A program made the position numbers and the translations under genes. From Clytia hemisphaerica (taxonomy: Eukaryota; Cnidaria; Hydrozoa; Leptothecata; Clytiidae): DNA of 64,000 nucleotides. The notes beneath the pieces are model-generated. The model was not told the DNA's origin. It did no database searches and saw nothing but the letters and a program-made list of their open reading frames with translations. The stretch's first letter is position 1; each line of letters opens with the position of its first letter. Of the stretch, positions 55,291 through 64,000 are shown piece by piece. The stretch lies in assembly GCA_902728285.1 (NCBI GenBank), contig CACVBU010000743.1, positions 1,587,917-1,651,916 of the forward strand. Reading direction: 5' to 3'.

Positions 55291-58200
55291 GCCGTAACTC
55301 ACTTGAGTGCGCAGGTTTAGTCTAAAGGTGCCTTCGTTCAATTATAATATCATTGCTCTCTGAGTGTGAGTTCAAAAATGTCCTGGGACGAAATTTTGCA
55401 CTTTTAAATTCAATTTAATATTATAAAGAAATAAACAAATTTAAAGTTATCTACACGATGTGCAGGCTTAGTTTGAAGGTTCCTTCCTTCAATTAAGATA
55501 TCATCGCTCTCTGAGTGTCAGTTCAACCCAGACCTTGGACGCAGTCCTTCACGTTTGACTTTAATTTATTATTATCAAGATATCAACATCTTTTGAAGTT
55601 GTCTTCATGATGTGCTGGTTTAGTCTAAAGATGCCTTCGTCCAATTATGATGTCATCGCTAACTTAGTGTGAGTTCAACTCTGACCTGGGACACAGTCCT
55701 GCACTTTTGACTTTAATGCAAGATTATCAAGAGATCAACATCTTTTGAAGTTGTCTACATTATGTGCAGGCTTAGTTTAAAGAGTCCTTCGTTCGATTAA
55801 GGTATCATCGCTCTGTGAGTGTGATTTCAAGCCTTACTTTGGACGAAGTCCTGCATTTTTACTTTTGATTCAATATTATAAAGAAATCATTATCTTTTGA
55901 AGTTATTTACACGATGTGCAGGCTTAGTCTGAAGGTTCCTTCTTTCAATTATGATATCATCGCTCTCTGAGTGTGAGATCAACCCCGACCTTGGACGCAA
56001 TCCTGTATTTTTGATTTTAGTTCGATATTATCAAGAAATTAACATCTTTTGAAGTTGTCTTCATGATGTGCAGGCTTAGTCTGAACGTTCCTTCTTTCAT
56101 TTATGATATCATCGCTCTCTGAGAGTGAGATCAACCCCGACCTTGGACGCAATCCTGTATTTTTGATTTTAGTTCGATATTATCAAGAAATGAACATCTT
56201 TTGAAGTTGTCTTCATGATGTGCAGGTTTAGTCTAAAGGTGCCTTCGTTCAATTATGATATCATTGCGCTCTGAGTGTGAGTTCGAAACTGTCCTTTGAC
56301 GCAGTCCTGCATTTATAATTTTGATTCAATATTATAAAGAAATCAACATCTTTTGAAGTTATCTACACGATATGCAGGCTTATTCTGAAGGTTTTTTCGT
56401 CCAATTATAACATCATTGCTCTCTGAGTGTGAGTTCAGCCCCGATCTTGGACGCAGTCCTGCACTTTTGAATTTAATTCAATATTATCAAGAGATCAACA
56501 TCTTTTGAAATTGTCCACATGATGTGCAGGCTTAGTCTAAAGGTTCCTTCGTTCAATTACGATATCATCGCTCTTTGAGTGTGAGTTCAATCCTGACATT
56601 GGACGCAATCCTGCACTTTTGAATTCAACTAATTTCAATTTTATCGAGAAATCAAGATCTTTTGATGTTGTCTTCATGATGTGCAGGTTTAGTCTAAAGG
56701 TTCCTTCGTTCAATTATGATATCATTGCTCTCTGAGTGTGAGTTCAAAAATGTCCTGGGACGAAGTTTTGCACTTTTAAATTCAATTTAATATTATAAAG
56801 AAATAAACATATTTTGAAGTTATCTACACGATGTGCAGGCTTAGTTTAAAGGTTTCTTCCTTCAATTATGATATCATCGCTCTCTGAGTGTGAGTTCAAC
56901 CCAGACCTTGGAAGCAGTCCTGCACTTTCGACTTTATTTCAATATTATCTAGAGATCAGCATGTTTTGAAGTTGTCTGCATGATGTGCAGGCTTAGTCTA
57001 AAGGTTCCTTCGTTCAATTATGATATCATCGCTCTCTGAGTGTGAGTTCAGCCCAGACGTTGGACGCAGTCCTGCACTTTTGACTTTATTTCAATATTAT
57101 CAATAGATCAACATCTTTTGAAGTTTTCTACATGATGTGCAGGCTTAGTCTAAAGTTTCCTTCGTTCAATTATGATATCATTGTATTTTCAGTGTGAGTT
57201 CAACCCTGACGTTGGACGCAGTCCTGTACTAAGGTATTATCAAGAGATCAACATCTTTTAAAGTTCTCTTCATGATGTGAAGGCTTAGTCTAAAGGTTCC
57301 TTCGTTCAATTATGATATCATCGCTTTTTGAGTGTGAGTTCAACCCAGACCTTGGACGCAGTCCTGCACTTTTGACTTTATTTTAATATTATCAAGAGAT
57401 CAACATCTTTTGAAGTTTTCTACATGATGTGCAGGCTTAGTCTAAAATTTCCTTCGTTCAATTATGATATCATCGCTTTTTCAGTGTGAGTTCAACCCTG
57501 ACGTTGGACGCAGTCCTGTACTAAGGTATTATCAACAGATCAACATCTTTTGAAGTTCTCTACATGATATGCAGGCTTAGTCTAAAGGTTCCTTCGTTCA
57601 ATTACGATATTATCGTTCTTTGAGTGTGAGTTCAATCCTGACATTGGACGCAATCCTGCACATTTGAATTCAACTAATTTCAATTTTATCGAGAAATCAA
57701 GATCTTTTGAAGTTGTTTTCATGATGTGCAGGTTTAGTCTAAAGGTTCCTTCGTTCAATTATGATATCATTGCTCTCTGAGTGTGAGTTCAAAAATGTCC
57801 TGGGACGAAGTTTTGCACTTTTAAATTCAATTTAATATTATAAAGAAATAAACATATTTTGAAGTTATCTACACGATGTGCAGGCTTAGTTTAAAGGTTC
57901 CTTCCTTCAATTATGATATCATCGCTCTCTGAGTGTGAGTTCAACCCAGACCTTGGACGCAGTCCTGCACTTTCGACTTTATTTCAATATTATCTACAGA
58001 TCAACATGTTTTGAAGTTGTTTGCATGATGTGCAGGCTTAGTCTAAAGGTTCCTTCGTTCAATTATAATATCATCGCTCTCTGAGTGTGAGTTCAGCCCA
58101 GACGTTGGACGCAGTCCTTCACTTTTGACTTTATTTCAATATTATCAATAGATCAACATGTTTTGAAGTTGTCTGCATGATGTGCAGGCTTAGTCTAAAG

Positions 58201-59650
58201 TTTCCTTCGTTCAATTATGATATCATCGCTTTTTCAGTGTGAGTTCAACCCTGACGTTGGACGCAGTCCTGTACTAAGGTATTATCAAGAGATCAACATC
58301 TTTTGAAGTTCTCTACATGATGTGAAGGCTTAGTCTAAAGGTTCCTTCGTTCAATTATGATATCATCGCTTTTTCAGTGTGAGTTCAACCCTGACGTTGG
58401 GCGCAGTCCTGTACTAAGGTATTATCAAGAGATCAACATCTTTTGAAGTTCTCTACATGATATGCAGGCTTAGTCTAAAGGTTCCTTCGTTCAATTACGA
58501 TATCATCGCTCTTTGAGTGTGAGTTCAATCCTGACATTGGACGCAATCCTGCACTTTTGAATTCAACTAATTTCAATTTTATCGAGAAATCAAGATCTTT
58601 TGAAGTTGTCTTCATGATGTGCAGGTTTAGTCTAAAGGTTCCTTCTTTCAATTATGATATCATTGCTCTCTGAGTGTGAGTTCAAAAATGTCCTGGGACG
58701 AAGTTTTGCACTTTTAAATTCAATTTAATATTATAAAGAAATAAACATATTTTGAAGTTATCTACACGATGTACAGGCTTAGTTTAAAGGTTCCTTCCTT
58801 CAATTATGATATCATCGCTCTCTGAGTGTGAGTTCAGCCCAGACCTTGGATGCAGTCCTGCATTTTCGACTTTATTTCAATATTATCTAGAGATCAACAT
58901 GTTTTGAAGTTGTCTGCATGATGTGCAGGCTTAGTCTAAAGGTTCCTTCGTTCAATTATGATATCATCGCTCTCTGAGTGTGAGTTCAGGCCAGACGTTT
59001 AACGCAGTCCTGCACTTTTGACTTTATTTCAATATTATCAATAGATCAACATCTTTTGAAGTTTTCTACATGATGTGCAGGCTTAGTCTAAAGTTTCCTT
59101 TGTTCAATTATGATATCATCGCTTTTTCAGTGTGAGTTCAACCCTGATGTTGGACGCAGTCCTGTACTAAGGTATTATCAAGAGATCAACATCTTTTGAA
59201 GTTCTCGACATGATGTGAAGGCTTAGTCTAAAGGTTCCTTCGTTCAATTATGATATCATCGCTTTTTGAGTGTGAGTTCAATCCTGACATTGGATGCAAT
59301 CCTTCACTTTTGAATTCAACTAATTTCAATATTATCAAGAGATCAACATCTTGGGAAGTTGCCTACAAGATGTGCAGGCTTAGTCTAAAGGTTCCTTCGT
59401 TCAATTATGACGTCAGCGCTATCTTGGTGTGAGTTCAACTCTGACCTGGGACACAGTCCTGCACTTTTAAATTCTATTCATTTCAATATTATCAAAAGAT
59501 CAACATCTTTTAAAATAGTTTAGACGAATGAAGTTGTTTAGAAGATGTATTGGATTAGTCTGAAGCTTTCTTCGTTCAAATATGATATCATCGCTCTCTG
59601 ATTTTGAACTTAACCCTCGTAACCTTGGATGCAGTTCTGCACTTTTAAAT
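55290..59650. repeat. Satellite array, ~150-bp monomer, about 29 copies
   Basis: The monomer contains gatgtgcaggcttagtctaa, ccttcgttcaattatgatat, catcgctctctgagtgtgag and caacatcttttgaagttgtc. The tgcagg landmark recurs at about 55461, 55613, 55765, 55917 and 56069, giving a 152-bp period. A variant monomer (agttcaaaaatgtcctggga) returns at 55369, 56741, 57786 and 58679. That points to a higher-order unit of six to nine monomers. Short ORFs inside are chance. Confidence 0.93.
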
Positions 59651-60456
59651 GGGTTGGTCTAAAAAACAGGTTAGCCAATTGGGGTAGCCAATTGGGCTAG
59701 GTTGTGGGGTACCTAAATATTTTACAGACCAGAATAGAAATACCGGAAATGAATGCATAGAACCACATTTTACTGACCAGGGAGCATGAATCTGATTGAT
59801 ACTTAGATTGATCATGTATGATTCCAAAGATAAACAAATATATAAATTACCACGTGTTAATGCACAAGGAGTATAAGAAATAGAGCTTCATTATAATAGA
59901 GCTATTTCAAAACACTTTTTGTACCTATTATAAGCTGCCATATTTAAAAATTTTGAAAGGAATTAATGTTTTGAAACATCATAACATGATTTAATTTAAA
60001 CAATAGATTCAATAACAAAGGATTGTTAAGATATGACAAGATTAGAGATCATATGGCCCAAAGGCAACTCCAAAGCTATTATCATCGAATTACAGCTTAA
60101 CGGAAATAAAAATTAAAAACATAAATAAAATCTAAATCTAAAATATTAAAAACTGTTTGGTCTATATTTTTTATTCTGGTCTGTAACTTTTCAAACGAAG
60201 CCAAGAAGGAAGACAAAATGGCGCTAAGTCTCTTGAGAAGTTAACAAAGTTCAATACCTTTGGAAAAAAGGCTATTGTGGCTGAAGTTCGAAAGGAATCT
60301 TAAATTTTATTACATGGAATCATTAACAAGATGTTGTAATAGCTATTTCCACATGAAAACAGGTTTCAGATTTCAAAAGTTTAGGCAAAAAGAGGTACCC
60401 CATAGCCTAGCCCAATTGGCTACCCCATTGGCTACCCTGCTTTTTAGACCAACCCC
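59651..60456. mobile_element. 806-bp TIR element inserted in the satellite
   Basis: GGGTTGGTCTAAAAAACAGG at the left and the inverse of GGGTTGGTCTAAAAAGCAGG at the right extend into ~60-bp arms with ccaattggggtagccaattg. Flanks ttttaaat (59643-59650) and ttgtaaat (60457-60464) are an 8-bp duplication with one mismatch, and together they restore the satellite monomer. No transposase is encoded. Confidence 0.75.
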
Positions 60457-60801
60457 TTGTAAATTCAATTCATTTCAGTATTATCAAGAGATCAACATCT
60501 TTTGAAGTTGTCTATACGATGTGCAGGCTTAGTCTGAAGGTTCATTTGTTAAATTATGATATCATCGCTCACTGAGTGTGAGTTCAACCCCGACCATGGA
60601 TGCAGTTTTGCACTTTAATAATCAATTCATTTTAATATTATCAAGAGATCAACATCTTTTGAAGTTGTGCATAAGATATGCATTCTTAGTCTGAAGGTTC
60701 CTTCCTTCTATTATGATATCATTGCTCTCTGAGTGTGAGTTCAACCCAGACCTTGGACGCAGTCCTGCACTTTTGAAATCAATTCTTTTCAATATTATGA
60801 A
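60457..60801. repeat. Satellite array, continued (about two monomers)
   Basis: Resumes the ~150-bp monomer after the TIR insertion and is interrupted again at 60802. Confidence 0.85.
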
Positions 60802-61365
60802 TAGCCTGGGAATCCAAGCTCATAATTTTAGAAAAAACAAAAAATACCTCACCTCACAAAGTTCTAAAATTATAGAGCTTGGTGCAGGTAGATTAGTCTG
60901 ACACAGAATGTTATGAACAGTCTGTGTGTGAACCCTTGTTGACAGAGTTTCTGAACTTTGGAAACCCAGGCAAACACACATAATTAACTTACCATAAAAC
61001 TCCTCCGCAATCTATAAAGACTTTCAAAGCTACTAAAAACCAAATAAAAACATCAGCCACATGTATTTAGACTTCCAGCCAACAGCCATTTTGTTTTGAA
61101 ATGAATCTATGTTTTCATTTTCATTTGTTTTCCTTTTTTCTGCAGAGTCAGCTTTTTCCATAAATTATGCGCGCGCATCGAAATAATCAAAATGCGCGCG
61201 AAAGTACTGCTAAGTAATACGCCGAAAGCTGGCCAATCAGGCCGAACCTGCATTGCAGGGAAAAATCTCCCTGCAGGCGAGTTACCTGCGCCAAGCGTTA
61301 AACCAGCAGCAAAAATATCATAAACTAGACTGTGAAAAAATTTTAACGCTTGGATTCCCAGGCTA
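60802..61365. mobile_element. 564-bp TIR element with 9-bp TSD in the satellite
   Basis: Perfect terminal repeats TAGCCTGGGAATCCAAGC and its inverse are flanked by tattatgaa on both sides (60793-60801 and 61366-61374). An inner hairpin (ccaagctcataattttagaa / ttctaaaattatagagcttgg) lies at the left end. It includes gcgcgc-rich sequence near 61170. No ORF with a domain. Confidence 0.85.
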
Positions 61366-61374
61366 TATTATGAA

Positions 61375-61520
61375 GTAATATCAACATCTTTCGAAGTTTT
61401 CTATAAGATGTGCAGGCCTAGTATGAAGATTCCTTCCTTCAATTATGATATCATTGCTCTCTGAGTGTGATTTCAACCCAGACCTTGGACGCAGTCCTGC
61501 ACTTCTAAATTCAAAATTTT
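61375..61520. repeat. Last satellite monomer
   Basis: One diverged monomer after the 564-bp element, ending the satellite tract. Confidence 0.8.
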
Positions 61521-62480
61521 TTAATATTATCAATAAAGAATGTGTAACAAACATCCAAAAAGTGCACAATACAGTTGTAGTGCTTCATAAATATGTATTT
61601 TCAAAAAATTAAAATGTTAAAAACATAATACTTGGTCCATAGAGGTAATAAAAGTTAGATGGAGTAACAACTTTTCTGTAATAGCCAGAGAAGTCATAAA
61701 ACTCTTTAGAAATTTCTTTCAAATCGGCCTCCTTTGATTACCAATCCTTGATAGCAAAAATCAGTCAAGACATAGATTATAAGAACTAAAGTAAAGTTAT
61801 TCTGTCTAACGAAACCTCGTATTTTTAGGTAAATGCGAATTTTTTTCGAGTAATAATTTCTTTATAGTTTTAAAAGAAGTTTTTATTTTATCGGGAAACT
61901 TTCGAGAGGTAAACTTCTTAAAATTTTGCGAATTCTTTTTTGCTTGTGGAAAGTTCTTTGCTATAAATATCTTGTGATCTATAATAGCAGCTGACTCAAA
62001 ATCTTAATAGAATATAGTTGCAAGATTGGCATTAGTAAATATGTAAAAATTGACAACATTTGCCGAGGATTCCCTGAGCAGCGAACATTTCAAATTCGAT
62101 GTTCTGTGATTACACGCTTTTTTTTTATAAGAATGGTGTAAATCCATTTCATCATGGATATTCTTAACTTTTTTGGGAAGATCATCCTAAAATATTCTTA
62201 CAACACATTCTTAGGTTAAGATCCTAATTCACACTAAAGTCTGTCCAGATATAATTGGCAGTGGAAACAAGAATGTCTGTAACTTTTGATAGTCAAATAT
62301 AACTATGGAAATTTTTTTTGCTTGTTTTAGAGAATCAAAAGCGCTATATTTGATTATATTTTTGGTTGAAAAATTCGCAATTCTTAGCGGTTAAATTTGC
62401 GATTGCAAAAATTGAGCTTTTTTTTCTTCTTATGCTATAACTTTCATTTTTACACCAGTGGTAGTTCAACCTTAGATTAA
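61521..62480. other. Non-coding AT-rich stretch
   Basis: No gene or repeat recognised. Confidence 0.35.
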
Positions 62481-62487
62481 GAAGTTT

Positions 62488-62585
62488 GTTAAATTTCAAG
62501 GCAAACAGAAAAGTCCTTCGGAAGATATGGGACCCTGGTAGCACTTTTCTGTGAAATAAATCTCCAACTTTTTCGATTATAAAAC
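62488..62585 (+). pseudogene. Inverted fragment of the Penelope-like element
   Basis: aaggcaaacagaaaagtcct…tcggaagatatgggacc is the inverse of 63367-63460. It gives the same residues (FQGKQKSPSEDMGP) on the plus strand, so it is a second, oppositely oriented scrap of the same element. Confidence 0.6.
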
Positions 62586-62660
62586 ATTTTACGATCTCTT
62601 TAATGACCTCATAGCCAAACTGTGTTTAGTGTTTTGGGAATTAACGAAGTTCTTTAATTG

Positions 62661-63172
62661 GCTGCGTTTAGACCATGCCTGGCATTTGTAATTGCTTGCA
62701 GTATTCTTTTGAATTCTATTGTTCCGCGCAATTGTTCGGTTTGTCAAATGCCTAATGATGCCAGTGTGTTTGCATTTGAAATGCCATTTTGAACAAAGGA
62801 ATCCCCTTTTCTGGCATTTCAAATCAAACAAAGGAACCAAAACAAAGAGAAAAAATGACATTTTTGATTTTTTAAAGTATTTGCACGTTTTTATTCAGTT
62901 CTTTCTATAGATTGTAAAATTTGCAAAATTTGCCATAGCCTAGCCCTACGGCAAAAAGTTTCAGTCTTAATGACTGCAGTTTTTGAGAAATTCCATGCTT
63001 TTCATTGTTTGATCTGTCAAAGTTGAACTTGAGGGAATCACCTTTTCAGTAATGACTTTAAAAAGACGATTCCTTAAATGCCATGACAGAAAATACAATG
63101 GAAAAGCTATTAAAATCGAATCTCTCATGAGCAAATGCCAAATTACAAATGCCAGTTGGTCTAAACGCAGCC
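62661..63172. mobile_element. ~512-bp MITE
   Basis: TGGCTGCGTTTAGACCATGC…tggcatttgtaatt at the left is mirrored by aattacaaatgccagttggtctaaacgcagcca at the right (over 30 bp, few mismatches). It lies between the two inverted Penelope-like fragments. No clear target duplication. Confidence 0.65.
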
Positions 63173-63317
63173 ATTATAATGACTTAAAAATAACAAAGGC
63201 AATATAAGTTCATGCTTATCTTTTCAATAAAAACAATTATACTGTGATTTCACTTCGTTTCGAAATAATCAATAATACCAATAATACCAATGCACCGACA
63301 CTAACTTTTTCCAACTT

Positions 63318-63840
63318 TTAATTGCACTGTTCAAAAAGATAACGTAACCCCGGTTTTTTAGTAATAAGTTGGAGATTTGATATTTCACAGAAAAGTGCTA
63401 CCAAGGGGTATTTCGGGTCCCATATCTTCCGAAGGACTTTTCTGTTTGCCTTGAAATTTCTTATTCCATACATATTTTGAGAGCTCCGTTGAATTTGACT
63501 TGTCTTCGTGACCAAAAGTGTGTTTATGTTGGTACCATCTTGTTTTGAACGTGTTTTCGGTCAAACCGATATACTGAACCCCTTTGTCATTTTTTGACCG
63601 TACATTGGTAAATCAATTTGCCCTTTTGACAGTGTCTGTCAAGTGGGCATGATGCCTTTTTGCGACAATTACATATTTTTTTTTCTTGAAGAGGTTGCGG
63701 TTTTACTGAAAGAACTTTCTTGTTGTGGCCGGTTATGATTCTTGCGACGTTAGGTAGACAACTATAACTCACTTTCACATTATTGTGATTGAACAATTTA
63801 TATACATGCTTTTTTTTTATAAGCATACACTTTATAAGAA
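63318..63840 (-). pseudogene. Penelope-like retroelement, C-terminal region with GIY-YIG endonuclease
   Basis: Minus strand reads LFNHNNVKVSYSCLPNVARI, then the cysteine-rich linker KICNCRKKASCPLDRHC. After a one-base shift at an A run near 63592 it reads GVQYIGLTENTFKTRWYQHK. The GVQYIGLTENTFKTR block is the GIY-YIG endonuclease core with its conserved Arg. Further frame changes follow and the end near 63318-63400 resembles the domain's C-terminal helix region. The RT part would lie beyond 63840 but is not seen before the window ends. Penelope-like elements combine an RT with this nuclease (family knowledge). Confidence 0.7.
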
Positions 63841-64000
63841 TGTCCATGATGAAAATGGCCAAAAAACTAAGAATATGCAAAGAATATCACCATCAAGGAA
63901 TTTTGCTACTCAAGCTAAGAATGCCATTTTAAGAGCATTTTCAATTATAAATTATCAATTATCCCCAAGTTAGGCTCACTTCTTTTACAAAAGTGCCATT

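Noticed and set aside
55290..59650. ORFs inside the satellite (for example 59250-59432)
   Set aside because: They are chance frames within tandem non-coding repeats and are not conserved from monomer to monomer.

Overview
The window reads as nuclear DNA of an invertebrate animal. It is AT-rich, intron-bearing and dominated by transposons. Split coding exons have GT/AG borders, the LTR retroelement has a primer-binding site matching animal initiator tRNA-Met, and the mobile repertoire includes copia, two kinds of LINE, a GIY-YIG Penelope element, a P/THAP9-like transposase and many MITEs. From memory of family distributions (inference), this mixture fits a cnidarian or a sponge better than an insect or vertebrate. 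There is no sign of bacterial genes, operons or CRISPR. Two assembly gaps (29403-29614 and 49898-50172) and three single N bases are present.

Layout. 1-1.3 kb: the last two exons of an unrecognised plus-strand gene, with a fold-back repeat in the intron. 1.63-7.81 kb: a 6.18-kb element with ~550-bp terminal inverted repeats, subterminal repeats and an 8-bp target duplication; smaller MITEs and hairpins are nested in it and no transposase is visible. 8.2-26 kb: the main host-gene area, all minus strand. It holds a terminal exon of a P4HTM-like prolyl hydroxylase, a three-exon model for an 84-residue membrane protein, and a shattered, tandemly duplicated set of exons (SANT/Myb-like, basic linker, zinc-ribbon-like, Pro/Ala-rich, and an exon with about four and a half 55-residue repeats). 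Copies of several exons occur two or three times, so this looks like a locally amplified and decaying gene family.

26-49 kb: nested repeats. A 1.4-kb block occurs at 26.2 and 33.7 kb, and insertions present in one copy but not the other expose MITE boundaries. A ~2.4-kb segment is duplicated (about 32.7-45.7 kb and 46.4-48.8 kb). The first copy contains a 550-bp DNA transposon and a 10.4-kb copia element; that copia element itself contains a CR1/Jockey-like LINE and a repeat block carrying a 5'-truncated LINE of a different family. The second copy gives the empty sites.

49.9-54.7 kb: a P-element/THAP9-type transposase fragment next to an assembly gap, a triplicated 151-bp unit containing a tRNA-like sequence, and a convergent intact 413-codon C2H2 zinc-finger ORF. 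55.3-61.5 kb: a satellite of ~150-bp monomers with traces of higher-order structure, broken by two TIR elements with clear target duplications. 61.5-64 kb: a MITE and a decayed Penelope-like element with a GIY-YIG endonuclease domain.

Most coding capacity belongs to mobile elements and nearly all of it is frameshifted or truncated. Supported host coding sequence is limited to short exons. Exon models were made by eye from reading frame plus splice consensus and are not tested against transcripts.
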